64,000 nucleotides of DNA from Luteolibacter rhizosphaerae (GTDB lineage Bacteria; Verrucomicrobiota; Verrucomicrobiia; Verrucomicrobiales; Akkermansiaceae). The stretch is taken from positions 248,001-312,000 of the forward strand of contig NZ_JAPDDR010000007.1 of the NCBI RefSeq assembly GCF_025950095.1. The letters are read 5' to 3'. The position numbers and the translations under genes were made by a program. The notes under the pieces were generated by a model, which was not told where the DNA came from, ran no database searches, and was given only the letters and a program-made list of their open reading frames with translations. Numbering within the stretch: the stretch's first letter is position 1; each line of letters starts with the position of its first letter. Below are positions 16,477-24,481 of the stretch, one piece after another.

Positions 16477-17547
16477 TCAGCCGATCAAGGCGGAGAGAAG
16501 CGGCGGCTTGCGCCCGAACTTGCTACGATACTCCTCGTAGGTAGGGATGAGTCTGACGCGGAGCTTGGCTTCGTGATTGAGCGCGATGGAGGAGAGCTTG
16601 TGCTCGAGAAATGGATTCCGGAAGCGATCGAGCGTGGCTTTGGCAAAGGCGGCGGGATTCTCGACCCGACCTTCAAGCACGGGGACGATCTCGTAGTAGA
16701 GGAGATCCTCCAGCCACGTTCCTAGTTCGGGGTGGTCCAAGCATTCCCCGACCGTCCCGATCCCCATCGGCAAGGCACGACAAACGAGAGCAGTGTGCAG
16801 GCCGTTCAGGATGCGGACTTTCCTCAGGTAGTACGGCTCAATGTCCCCTGCCGAAATCACGGCGGGATGGCGGAGAGGAAAAGCCTCGGCCGTTTCGATC
16901 GCCCAGAGCGCGAAGGGCTCCGCACTGAGCAACAGTGGATCGCTGGAGAGTAGCGGATGATTTTTTGGAGGACCGGGAACAATGCGGTCGACCAGGTTGT
17001 TCACCCAGACGCAGGCATCGCGCAGCCATTCCTGCGCGACGGGCGCCGCGTTCCAGCGAATGGCTTGCTCAAGCACAAGTTCGCGGAGCTTGGTGCCATT
17101 CTGCTCGATGAGCTCGCAGGGGAGGATGGTCGGTCCCGGTAGGCCAACTTCATGACGGGCGAGTAGCACGGCGAGGAGCTTGGCAGGATAGGAAGCGGGC
17201 GGAACGGACCCTACATGATCGGCAGGGTCGAGGGCGAAGCCAGCCTCGGTGGTATTCGAGACGATCCAGCGGAGATCCGGCCGCCGGGCCACTGCGAGCA
17301 CCTCGTCCCACTGCGTGTCTGCATGGAGCGCGCTGGAGATCGACGAGACTTCTTCCACCTCATCGATCACCCGGCCTTCGGAATAGCCTTGGATGGCGAC
17401 GTGGTACTTCCCGCCGGCACGATTGATTGCTTCCGCTCTTTCGATGCCGGTCGATTGGACCACGACGATCTCGTCGAAGCCGGTTTGGGAGACGAAGAGG
17501 TCGACGAAAGCGCGGAGGAAATTGCCGGCGCCGAATTGGAGGATCAT
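16477..17547 (-). CDS. Tagaturonate reductase-like (mannitol dehydrogenase family)
   Basis: NAD-dependent polyol/uronate dehydrogenase family: MILQFGAGNFLRAFVDLF is the N-terminal nucleotide-binding signature. Further along come IVSNTTEAGF, ILPCELIEQNG, and the family motif KVRILNGLHTALVCRALP with the catalytic Lys/Asn region. At 356 residues it is shorter than E. coli UxaB (about 480), so it belongs to a compact subfamily and the exact substrate (tagaturonate/altronate or another aldonate) is inferred. It is the last gene of a four-gene minus-strand operon, 24 bp after the altronate-dehydratase-like gene. Confidence 0.8.
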   Translation of the reverse strand: MILQFGAGNFLRAFVDLFVSQTGFDEIVVVQSTGIERAEAINRAGGKYHVAIQGYSEGRVIDEVEEVSSISSALHADTQWDEVLAVARRPDLRWIVSNTTEAGFALDPADHVGSVPPASYPAKLLAVLLARHEVGLPGPTILPCELIEQNGTKLRELVLEQAIRWNAAPVAQEWLRDACVWVNNLVDRIVPGPPKNHPLLSSDPLLLSAEPFALWAIETAEAFPLRHPAVISAGDIEPYYLRKVRILNGLHTALVCRALPMGIGTVGECLDHPELGTWLEDLLYYEIVPVLEGRVENPAAFAKATLDRFRNPFLEHKLSSIALNHEAKLRVRLIPTYEEYRSKFGRKPPLLSALIG

Positions 17548-17571
17548 GAGAAGGCGGGAGACTTGGGATCG

Positions 17572-19062
17572 CTAGAGAGTGACGCCTTGCTTCCAGAGGG
17601 TGATCTCGCGGAAGCCATTGCGCTCGTTGCGGGCTTGCCTGCCGGAAGCGACGTCGAGAATGAGGGTCATGAGGTCATCAGTGACTTGGCCGGCGGAGAC
17701 GCCGGGGTCGAGGAGTTGGCCGGCATCGAAGTCGATCCAGTTCGGCTTGCGGGCAGCAAGTTCGTGATTGGAGGCGATCTTCAAGGTCGGCACGGGAACG
17801 CCGAGCGGAGTGCCGCGACCGGTGGTGAAGAGGATCTCATGGGCTCCTGCGGCGGCGAGGGCGGTGCTCGAGACACCGTCGTTGCCGGGGGCCTCGACCA
17901 GACAGAGACCACCGAGGCTTTGACGGGCGGAGTCGCCGTAGCCGACGACCTGCTTCACCGGAGCGCGCCCCCCTTTCTGAATGCAGCCGAGCGACTTCTC
18001 CTCCAGCGTGGTGATCCCGCCCTCTTTGTTACCTGGCGAAGGATTCTCGTGGACCGCTTCGCCATGGCGTCGGAAGTAATCCTTGAAGCGGTTCACCATC
18101 CCGATCGCTTCGTCGAAGGTCTGCTCGTTATCGCAGCGGTTGAAGAGCGGAGCCTCGGCGCCGAACATCTCTGGCACCTCGGTGAGGATGGCGGTGCCAC
18201 CCCAAGCGCAAAGCCGGTCAGCAATGCGACCGACCAAGGGATTCGCGGTGATACCGCTGAAGCCATCGCTGCCGCCGCACTTCATGCCAAGCACGAGTTC
18301 GCTGGCGGGAATGGGCTCGCGCTTGAATCCGGAGGCATAGGCAACGAGTTCACGGATCGCTTCAAGACCGTGCTCGATCTCGTCCTGCACTTCTTGCGCA
18401 TTGAAGAAGCGGACACGCTGTGGATCGAGCGTGCCAGCCTCGGCCAAGAAGGACTTGAGGGTGTTGTTCTCACAACCGAGACCGAGGATCAGGACCGCGG
18501 CGGCATTCGGATGACGGACGAGACCGGCGAGAATCTTCCGGGTGTAGCCGAGGTCATCGCCCAGTTGGGAGCAGCCGTAAGGATGCGTGAAGGCGTGGAT
18601 GCCATCGATGGGCCCGCCGGGAACGAGGAACTCGCGGGCGGCAAGATCCGCGATCCGCTGGCTGGGAACATTCACGCAGGCCACCGTATTGATGATCCAG
18701 ATCTCGTTCCGGGTGGCGGCCCTGCCATCCGGCCGACGGTAACCCATGAAGACGGGAGGGTCCGGTTCCGGCGCGATTGAAGTACGATCCGGATCGTACT
18801 TCAGCCGGGTATTCTCCGCGAGACCGGTGCGAACATTGTGGACATGGACATGATCCCCGGCTGCGATGGCGATGCTGGCGATCCCGATGGGAAAGCCGTA
18901 CTTGATGACGGGATCGCCCGCGGCGATGGGGCGCAGGGCAGCCTTGTGCCCGGCGGGAATCGCCGCGAAGAGCAGCCCGCTTTCATCCCGCGTACCCGCG
19001 GCGATGGCCTGTGGCGCGACGGCCACATTGTCATCCGGGTGGATCTGGACGAGGAGCTTCAT
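17572..19062 (-). CDS. Altronate dehydratase-like (UxaA family, SAF + catalytic)
   Basis: Starting from the ATG at 19062 the product is 496 residues and carries both UxaA parts: an N-terminal SAF domain (residues ~1-95, MKLLVQIHPDDNVAVAPQ ... AGDHVHVHNVRTGL) and the catalytic region with the hallmarks GYRRPDGRAATRNEIWII, HPYGCSQLGDD, LGLGCENN and LGMKCGGSDGFSG. This family dehydrates altronate or related sugar acids to 2-keto-3-deoxy acids. The upstream extension to 19194 lies inside the preceding gene. It overlaps the cyclase-family gene by 4 bp and is followed by the UxaB-like reductase, consistent with a sugar-acid catabolic operon. Confidence 0.88.
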   Translation of the reverse strand: MKLLVQIHPDDNVAVAPQAIAAGTRDESGLLFAAIPAGHKAALRPIAAGDPVIKYGFPIGIASIAIAAGDHVHVHNVRTGLAENTRLKYDPDRTSIAPEPDPPVFMGYRRPDGRAATRNEIWIINTVACVNVPSQRIADLAAREFLVPGGPIDGIHAFTHPYGCSQLGDDLGYTRKILAGLVRHPNAAAVLILGLGCENNTLKSFLAEAGTLDPQRVRFFNAQEVQDEIEHGLEAIRELVAYASGFKREPIPASELVLGMKCGGSDGFSGITANPLVGRIADRLCAWGGTAILTEVPEMFGAEAPLFNRCDNEQTFDEAIGMVNRFKDYFRRHGEAVHENPSPGNKEGGITTLEEKSLGCIQKGGRAPVKQVVGYGDSARQSLGGLCLVEAPGNDGVSSTALAAAGAHEILFTTGRGTPLGVPVPTLKIASNHELAARKPNWIDFDAGQLLDPGVSAGQVTDDLMTLILDVASGRQARNERNGFREITLWKQGVTL

Positions 19063-19706
19063 GGGACTTGCACGAGGACCGCACGGCAAGGTGAGCCCGA
19101 GAAGCCGGGCACGAGCAGAGGTAGCGCCATGAAGGTGGCACCCTGTGCGAACTCGCGCCAGCCCTGACGAAAGCACAGCTCCTCGATGACCCACACCCCA
19201 TTCCCGAGGAGTATCTCATGCGTGGGAGTATTGTCCGGGCCGGTGCCGCCGATGGAGAAGTGATCGATGCCGACGGCACGCACCCCTTGGGCCACCATCC
19301 ACTGCGCGCCTGCGGGAGAAAGGTAGGGCGAGCGATGGATCCACTCGTCTGTCATGACCCGCTTGTGACCCCAGCCGGTATTGAGAAGAAGGATGCGATC
19401 GCTAACATCCCCTGCCCCATCGAGATCCGCGGGGCCGATGGCATGCGAAGCGGGGAGATGAGTGAGGTCGATGATGGTCTGTTCTCCGCAGAAAGTTTCG
19501 AGCGGAAGCTCATCGATGGAGGCGCCGCCTGCGATCTTATGCAGCGGCGCATCAAGGTGCGTGCCGGTGTGCGAGGCCATGTGAAACTCCTCCATGCGCC
19601 AACCATCCACCGGGTGATCCGCGCTGCGCGGCAAACGCACGGGCGGGTGCACATGGCAATTCGGGCAGCCATCGAAGAGCGGTTGGGAGAGATCGAAGAA
19701 GCGCAT
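19059..19706 (-). CDS. Cyclase-family metal-dependent hydrolase (KynB-like)
   Basis: The 215-residue protein matches the cyclase/KynB family: DLSQPLFDGCPNCHVHPPV at the start, the metal-binding motif HTGTHLDAPLH (residues ~46-56), LTHLP, and VRAVGIDHFSIGGTG followed by HEILLGNGVWVIEEL. The family includes kynurenine formamidase and several hydrolases of other cyclic substrates. In this operon with UxaA/UxaB-like enzymes and an aldo/keto reductase it may open a sugar lactone or act on a related intermediate; that is an inference from context. It overlaps the dehydratase gene by 4 bp. Confidence 0.82.
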   Translation of the reverse strand: MRFFDLSQPLFDGCPNCHVHPPVRLPRSADHPVDGWRMEEFHMASHTGTHLDAPLHKIAGGASIDELPLETFCGEQTIIDLTHLPASHAIGPADLDGAGDVSDRILLLNTGWGHKRVMTDEWIHRSPYLSPAGAQWMVAQGVRAVGIDHFSIGGTGPDNTPTHEILLGNGVWVIEELCFRQGWREFAQGATFMALPLLVPGFSGSPCRAVLVQVP

Positions 19707-19714
19707 GTAGATAC

Positions 19715-19732
19715 AATGACGAATGACGAATG
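19715..19732. repeat. Short intergenic repeat (aatgacg)n
   Basis: aatgacgaatgacgaatg, a 7-bp unit repeated about 2.5 times in the 39-bp gap between the aldo/keto reductase and cyclase genes. The same core (attcgtcattcg on the other strand) appears in the pabB-54093 spacer at 54057-54068, so it is probably a dispersed intergenic element. Confidence 0.55.
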
Positions 19733-19745
19733 TCGAAGAAGCAAG

Positions 19746-20705
19746 CTAGCCGATGATGGGGTCGCGGTTCTGGGGGAGGCCGCGGGTGAAGTTAAAGTTG
19801 TGGATGGGCTCGAGGATCTCCATTACTTCGGCCAGCAGGTCGCGGTCGAAGGGTTGATCGAGGTAGGCGATGTTCGCACGGATGTTATCGGGATTCGCGG
19901 ATCCTACCAAGGTGCTGGCAATCGCCTCGTTGTCACAGGCGAACTGAAGGGCGAGTTGGACGATATCGACGCCACGTGAGCGGCAGTGCTCCATGGCTTT
20001 CCGACAGCCTGCCTGGATAGTGGGGGTGGATGGATGCCACGAGGGCGCGCCGCGCTGCGTGAGCAGACCCATGCCAGTGGGCGAGGCATTGATGATGCCG
20101 ACGCCTTTCTCCTGAAGGTAGGGAATGAGGTCAGCGAGCGAGGTGTCATTCAGCTCGTAGTGGCAGAAGGAGAGAACGGTCTCCACGGTGCCGGGCGGGA
20201 CGCGATCGAGAATGGACGGGAAGATCTTGAGCGGGAGTCCGGTGATCCCGATGTGACGCACGATCCCTTGCTCCTTCAGATTATGGAGCGTCGGAAGGGT
20301 TTCATCGATGACCTGATTGTGATCCGCAAACTCGATGTCGTGGCACTGAATGAGGTCGATGTGGTCGACGCCGAGGCGCTTCAGGCTGTGCTCGACGCTG
20401 CGCTCGGTGCTGGCGCGGGAGAAATCGTAATCGCCGCGGGGCTCGCTGTAGCTGCCGATCTTGGTGGCGAGGATGTAGGAATCCCGCGGGATGCCTTCCA
20501 GCGCGCGGCCGAGGCGGAGTTCGGCGAGGGTTTCGCCGTAGGAAGGCGAGACGTCGATGAAGTTCATGCCGCCCTCCAAGGCGGCGTGCACGGTGGCGAT
20601 GGCATCGTCGAGGGTGACCGGGCGGAAGACGGAGCCGAGGGATGAGCCGCCGAAGCCGAGGACGGAGACCTCAAGTCCGGTGGAGCCGAGCGGGCGGTAT
20701 TTCAT
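19746..20705 (-). CDS. Aldo/keto reductase, sugar dehydrogenase type
   Basis: From the ATG at 20705 (MKYRPLGSTGLEVSVLGFGG) the 319-residue product is a typical AKR: the TIM-barrel start, FIDVSPSYGETLAELRLGRAL containing the catalytic Asp/Tyr, ATKIGSY with the catalytic Lys, and IDLIQCHDIEF with the HD pair. The pattern resembles L-galactose/L-fucose dehydrogenase-type AKRs, which oxidise a sugar to its lactone. It is the first gene of the sugar-acid operon and is divergent from an AraC regulator, so it probably supplies the aldonate for the downstream enzymes. The frame continues upstream to 21092 through the regulator gene; this is a shadow. Confidence 0.87.
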   Translation of the reverse strand: MKYRPLGSTGLEVSVLGFGGSSLGSVFRPVTLDDAIATVHAALEGGMNFIDVSPSYGETLAELRLGRALEGIPRDSYILATKIGSYSEPRGDYDFSRASTERSVEHSLKRLGVDHIDLIQCHDIEFADHNQVIDETLPTLHNLKEQGIVRHIGITGLPLKIFPSILDRVPPGTVETVLSFCHYELNDTSLADLIPYLQEKGVGIINASPTGMGLLTQRGAPSWHPSTPTIQAGCRKAMEHCRSRGVDIVQLALQFACDNEAIASTLVGSANPDNIRANIAYLDQPFDRDLLAEVMEILEPIHNFNFTRGLPQNRDPIIG

Positions 20706-20746
20706 GGGTTTGTGGGGGTCAGCATGGGCTAAAGGGGTGGTGGGGA

Positions 20747-20785
20747 CCATGGCGGTTCTTGGCCAATCCATGACGATTCTTGACC
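20747..20785. promoter_or_regulatory. Direct repeat, candidate AraC-family operator
   Basis: Two 18-bp direct repeats, ccatggcggttcttggcc (20747-20764) and ccatgacgattcttgacc (20768-20785), match at 15 of 18 positions and differ only by G/A changes. They are offset by exactly 21 bp, two helical turns, as in tandem half-sites of AraC-type activators. They lie 42-80 bp upstream of the aldo/keto reductase start and just before the divergent AraC-family gene. Confidence 0.65.
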
Positions 20786-20813
20786 TGATGCTAGGATTGG
20801 AGATGTTGGAAGG

Positions 20814-21701
20814 ATGGATCATCCGGCGTTGGAGCCACCAGAATTTGTCTCGCGGCAGGTGCGGGAGGCGCGGCGGTTTTACCTGAACCTGAATCCCGCT
20901 CCGGGGTATCCGCTGACGGTGGTGTGCGGGGGCTGGGAGCGCTGTGCGGCGGACTTCCGGGTGGAGAGGAAGGACTTCCCCTTTCTCTGTGTGGAATTCG
21001 TGACGGCAGGGAAAGGAAGGGTAAGCTTGGGGGGAAAAGAGAGAGCCTTGGAGCGGGGCAGCGTGTTTTCCTACGGGCCGGGCTGCGGGCATGTGATTGC
21101 GGCGGATCCCGATGATCCGCCGCAGAAGTACTTCCTGGATTTCTCAGGTCAGGAGGGAATCGAGCTTTTGAAGCTGGCAGCGCTGGTGCCGGGGAGCTTC
21201 CGCAGCGCGGGAGATCCGGAGCGGGTGGAAGAGGCCTTCAAGGCGGTGCTGGAGAGCGGGCGCCGATCAGGACCGCAGGCGGAGAAGATCGCAGCGCTAC
21301 AGACGGAGATCCTGCTGAGAACCTTGGCGGATGGCGCGATCGGAACGGGAGGGCGGGAGCAATCCTACCAGAGCTATTTGAGATGCCGGGACTGCATTGA
21401 TGCTCAGTTTTTGGGGCTGAAAACGGCGACAGAACTGGCGGCGGCCTGCCACTTGGATCCGGCGTATCTCTCGCGCCTATTTGCCATGCATGGTCACGCG
21501 TCGCCCTATCACGTGTTGCTACGCCGGAGGATGCAGCACGCGGCCGCCCTGCTAGATGGCGGCGGGCTGATCGTGCGCGAGGTGGCGGAGGCGCTCGGCT
21601 TGGATCCCTTTCATTTCTCCCGTGTTTTCAAGCGTATCCACGGAATCTCACCCGCGGAATTCCTGAAGCGCCGGGCATCGGCAAGAATCGATGCAACTTA
21701 A
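20814..21701 (+). CDS. AraC-family transcriptional regulator
   Basis: The 295-residue protein has an N-terminal cupin-like sensing domain (residues ~30-150; VEFVTAGKGRVSLGG...FSYGPGCGHVI) and a C-terminal double helix-turn-helix (residues ~195-290), with LAAACHLDPAYLSRLFAMHG as the first HTH and VAEALGLDPFHFSRVFKRIHG as the second, ending in the family signature GISPAEFLKRR. It probably senses a sugar or sugar acid and activates the divergent operon that starts with the aldo/keto reductase. The 21-bp-spaced direct repeat in the shared promoter region fits its binding mode. Confidence 0.92.
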   Translation: MDHPALEPPEFVSRQVREARRFYLNLNPAPGYPLTVVCGGWERCAADFRVERKDFPFLCVEFVTAGKGRVSLGGKERALERGSVFSYGPGCGHVIAADPDDPPQKYFLDFSGQEGIELLKLAALVPGSFRSAGDPERVEEAFKAVLESGRRSGPQAEKIAALQTEILLRTLADGAIGTGGREQSYQSYLRCRDCIDAQFLGLKTATELAAACHLDPAYLSRLFAMHGHASPYHVLLRRRMQHAAALLDGGGLIVREVAEALGLDPFHFSRVFKRIHGISPAEFLKRRASARIDAT

Positions 21702-21876
21702 CTCTTAACGCCCAATTGTGACAATTTAATAACATTCCCAAAACTTTCAAAACGCGATATAATTTAGTTTAATTGAAACTTAGGATTGACGGAAACCGAA
21801 GCTTGGGGTGAAAGCGTGGGCGTGCATCCGCGACACTCCCGTGCCGCAGCACATCTTCACCCCTTCCCTCACTCCC
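21702..21876 (+). promoter_or_regulatory. AT-rich promoter region of the collar cluster
   Basis: The 175-bp gap before the collar cluster is markedly AT-rich compared with its surroundings (roughly 21712-21782). It contains a perfect TATAAT at 21758-21763 but no good -35 at 16-18 bp. No gene is seen in it. A candidate promoter for the cluster that follows. Confidence 0.4.
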
Positions 21877-22410
21877 ATGGTTTCAGGATCCGATAGTCCC
21901 GGAGGTTATTCTCCGGGCAGACGGCGCGTCATCGCGCTCGCAGGTGCCAGCGGTCTGGCCGGTGTCGCAGCCGCGATCTGGCCGTGGAAGCAAGACGAGG
22001 AAGTCGCCGCGCCTGCCGTTTCCAAGACCGCCGCGCCGCGTATCGCGGAGACCGAAGAGGTAGCCGCGAACGAAGCTGCCGCCGAGACGACCGTTTCCAA
22101 CTCCAGCGTGGCGAGCGAACGCGAGCGCTATGCCCAGCACGTGGGCGAGACTTTCCGCGGCAGTCCGGAAGGCGGCGGCAAGCTGGACCTGATCCTGGAG
22201 ACCGTGGGGCCGCTGCTGGTGATGGCCGGCGGCCAGAAGCGCTTCGAGGGGTATTCCCTCCTTTTCAAGATCCCGAAGGGGAACCTGCCCGGCGACGGGA
22301 TGGTGACCCTCAGCCACGAGGCCCTGGGCGAAAGCGGCCTCTACTTCGTGTCGGTGGGAGGACCCACCGTCCAAGCCCGCTGCGAAGCGATCATCTCCCG
22401 CGCCGTCTGA
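21877..22410 (+). CDS. DUF6916-like protein with Tat-type N-terminus
   Basis: From the ATG at 21877 the product is 177 residues. The N-terminus has a twin-arginine-like segment (GRRRVIALAGASGLAG followed by VAAAIWPW), then an Ala/Glu-rich linker. A C-terminal domain of ~95 residues (ERYAQHVGETFRG to EAIISRA) follows the pattern G-E-x-F ... L-x-L-x-E-V ... F-x-L-x-F ... LYFVSV ... EAI. The separate 98-residue protein at 24478-24774 has the same pattern, so the two are paralogous; I match both to DUF6916 from memory of the family. It precedes three tail-collar genes by 24 bp. The family function is unknown; export to the periplasm is likely. Confidence 0.65.
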   Translation: MVSGSDSPGGYSPGRRRVIALAGASGLAGVAAAIWPWKQDEEVAAPAVSKTAAPRIAETEEVAANEAAAETTVSNSSVASERERYAQHVGETFRGSPEGGGKLDLILETVGPLLVMAGGQKRFEGYSLLFKIPKGNLPGDGMVTLSHEALGESGLYFVSVGGPTVQARCEAIISRAV

Positions 22411-22434
22411 CCCGATCCCTTTCCTTTCCGAGCC

Positions 22435-22935
22435 ATGGCCGAACCCTTCCTCGCTGAAATCCGGATCATGTCCTTCAACTTCCCGCCGAAAGGCTGGGCG
22501 TTGTGCAACGGACAGTTCCTTCCCATCAACCAGAACCAAGCGCTCTTCTCCTTGATGGGCACCATGTATGGCGGCAACGGCCAGACTAACTTCGCGCTGC
22601 CCAACCTGCGCGGACGGGTGCCGATCCACATGGGCGCCGGTTTCACCCAAGGCCAGGCCGCCGGCCAGGAGGCCCACACCGTGACCATCTCGGAGCTGCC
22701 GACCCATGCCCACATGGTGCAGTGCACGCCAACCGGTGCCGCGACGGACGATCCATCCAACCGTCTTCCGGGCCGCGCCGCAGGCAATGCCTATGGCTCC
22801 GCGACCGGTCTGGTGCCGATGGCGCCGCAGACGGTCACCAGCATCGGTGGCAGCCAAGCCCATCAGAACATGCAGCCCTTCCTGACGCTGAACTTCTGTG
22901 TCGCCCTACAGGGCATCTTCCCGAGCCAAACCTGA
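22435..22935 (+). CDS. Phage tail collar-domain protein 1 (MdpB-like)
   Basis: 166 residues with the tail-collar domain typical of microcystin-dependent-protein (MdpB) relatives: start AEPFLAEIRIMSFNFPPKGW, then LCNGQFLPINQNQALFSLMG, TMYGGNGQTNFALPNLRGRV, HTVTISELPTHAHMV, and end MQPFLTLNFCVALQGIFP. The collar fold is a trimeric beta structure in tail-fibre proteins, but free-standing triplets of these genes occur in many bacteria with unknown function. No signal peptide is visible. First of three tandem paralogues; the next starts 13 bp after its stop. Confidence 0.85.
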   Translation: MAEPFLAEIRIMSFNFPPKGWALCNGQFLPINQNQALFSLMGTMYGGNGQTNFALPNLRGRVPIHMGAGFTQGQAAGQEAHTVTISELPTHAHMVQCTPTGAATDDPSNRLPGRAAGNAYGSATGLVPMAPQTVTSIGGSQAHQNMQPFLTLNFCVALQGIFPSQT

Positions 22936-22948
22936 AACCTCACGACTC

Positions 22949-23458
22949 ATGGCCCAACCTTATGTAGGAGAAATCCGGATGTTCGCGGGGAACTTCGCCC
23001 CCGCCGGCTGGATGTTCTGTGACGGATCGATCCTGCCGATCTCCGAAAACGAAACTTTGTTCCAATTGATCGGAACCACCTATGGCGGGGATGGTGAGTC
23101 CACCTTCGCATTGCCGAACCTCGCCAGCCGCGTGCCGATCCACATGGGCACCGGCTCAAGCGGAGTGACCTATCAGATCGGCGAGGCGGCGGGCGTGGAA
23201 AGCGTAACGCTCAGCACTTCCCAGATCCCGAATCACTCGCATTCCTTTCTGGCTTCCAGCAATTCGGCGACGGGGCCCTCCCCGACAGGCCAAGTCTATG
23301 CCGCAGCCGACATCTATTCACCGGCAGGCCCGCCCTCGGCAATGGGGGTGCAAGGCATCACGCCCGTCGGAGGATCCCAGCCGCATGAGAACATGCAGCC
23401 CTACCTGGTGATCAACTACATCATCTCGCTCTTCGGAATCTTTCCGAGCCAAACCTAA
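22949..23458 (+). CDS. Phage tail collar-domain protein 2 (MdpB-like)
   Basis: 169 residues, paralogue of the neighbouring two: AQPYVGEIRMFAGNFAPAGW, FCDGSILPISENETLFQLIG, TTYGGDGESTFALPNLASRV, SQIPNHSHSF and MQPYLVINYIISLFGIFPSQ. I start at the ATG at 22949, which aligns with the starts of the paralogues; the longer frame from 22898 overlaps the first collar gene. The middle (SSNSATGPSPTGQVYAAADI) varies most between the three, as expected for the region exposed in a tail tip. Tight spacing (13 bp and 7 bp) indicates one operon. Confidence 0.85.
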   Translation: MAQPYVGEIRMFAGNFAPAGWMFCDGSILPISENETLFQLIGTTYGGDGESTFALPNLASRVPIHMGTGSSGVTYQIGEAAGVESVTLSTSQIPNHSHSFLASSNSATGPSPTGQVYAAADIYSPAGPPSAMGVQGITPVGGSQPHENMQPYLVINYIISLFGIFPSQT

Positions 23459-23465
23459 GACTGCC

Positions 23466-23987
23466 ATGGCCGATCCCTTTGTTGCTGAAATCCGCATCTT
23501 CGCCTTCAACTTCGCGCCGCGGGGTTGGGCCTTCTGCAACGGGCAACTCCTGCCCATCAGCCAGAATACCGCGCTCTTCTCCCTGCTGGGAACCTATTAT
23601 GGCGGCGATGGTAAATCCACCTTCGCACTGCCGGACATGCAGGGAAATGCGGCCGTGGCCGCCGGCCAAGGTCCGGGACTATCCGATCGCTTCCTCGGGG
23701 AAATGGCGGGCAGCGAGAATGTCACCCTGCTCCAATCGGAGATTCCGATTCACACCCACGTGCTGGGTGGCTCGCAGGACCGCTCCGACGACCTGGGCTC
23801 GCCAGCCAACAACATGCTACCCGGTGGCGGGGTGGATCTCTACGGAGCCAACACCGGCCCTTACGAGTTGATGGCCCTGACGGAACTGGCTCCCACCGGA
23901 GGCAGCCTGCCGCACAACAACATGATGCCCTATCTCTGCCTGAACTTCTGCATCGCCATGCAGGGGGTCTTCCCGCCACGCGGCTAA
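23466..23987 (+). CDS. Phage tail collar-domain protein 3 (MdpB-like)
   Basis: 173 residues, third paralogue: ADPFVAEIRIFAFNFAPRGW, FCNGQLLPISQNTALFSLLG, TYYGGDGKSTFALPDMQGNA, LLQSEIPIHTHVLGG and MMPYLCLNFCIAMQGVFPPR. It keeps the His-rich 'PxHxH' site shared by collar domains. The GNAT gene starts 2 bp after its stop, so all are likely cotranscribed. The three copies are diverged, indicating an old triplication rather than a recent duplication. Confidence 0.85.
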   Translation: MADPFVAEIRIFAFNFAPRGWAFCNGQLLPISQNTALFSLLGTYYGGDGKSTFALPDMQGNAAVAAGQGPGLSDRFLGEMAGSENVTLLQSEIPIHTHVLGGSQDRSDDLGSPANNMLPGGGVDLYGANTGPYELMALTELAPTGGSLPHNNMMPYLCLNFCIAMQGVFPPRG

Positions 23988-23989
23988 TC

Positions 23990-24481
23990 ATGATTCCCGC
24001 CGATGAAGGACTGCTCTACCAACTCCGCCCCGCAACCGACGGAGACCTCGCTTTCATGCGGGTTCTCTACGGTCAGACGCGGGAAGACGAGTTGGCGGTC
24101 ACCGGCTGGGAGCGGGAGCAGAAGGAGGTGTTCATCGATCACCAGTTCAGCGCACAGACCGCCCACTACCACCTGCACATGCCAGGGGCACAGTGGCACA
24201 TCATCACCCTCGCGGGCGAAGATGCGGGTCGCCTGGTTCTCGATCATCGCAAGGGTGAGCACCGGATCGTGGACATCACCCTGCATTCCGGATTCCGCGG
24301 CCGGGGAACCGGCACCGCGATCCTGCGGGACCTGCAAGCAAGCGCGGCCGCCGCGGGCTGCAGCCTGTCCATCCACGTCGAGCATCAGAACCCGGCTCGA
24401 CAGCTTTACGAAAGGCTCGGCTTCGAAGCGAAGCCGGGCGACAGCGAAGTCTATCAGCTCATGGAATGGCGGAGCTGTTAG
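23990..24481 (+). CDS. GNAT-family acetyltransferase in the collar cluster
   Basis: 163 residues with the GNAT fold: LRPATDGDLAFMRVLYGQTR at the start, the substrate region DHQFSAQTAHYHLHMPGAQW, IVDITLHSGFRGRGTGTAIL carrying the acetyl-CoA pyrophosphate loop (RGRGTG), and ARQLYERLGFEAKPGDSEVY. It lies 2 bp after the third collar gene. GNAT genes in this position are seen next to collar triplets elsewhere (from memory), hinting at modification of the collar proteins or a partner; the substrate is unknown. Its stop overlaps the convergent DUF6916-like gene. Confidence 0.85.
   Translation: MIPADEGLLYQLRPATDGDLAFMRVLYGQTREDELAVTGWEREQKEVFIDHQFSAQTAHYHLHMPGAQWHIITLAGEDAGRLVLDHRKGEHRIVDITLHSGFRGRGTGTAILRDLQASAAAAGCSLSIHVEHQNPARQLYERLGFEAKPGDSEVYQLMEWRSC

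Noticed and set aside
22435..23987. Prophage remnant
   Set aside because: Collar proteins are present but no integrase, capsid, tail tube, terminase or lysis genes are found, and flanks are ordinary chromosomal genes.
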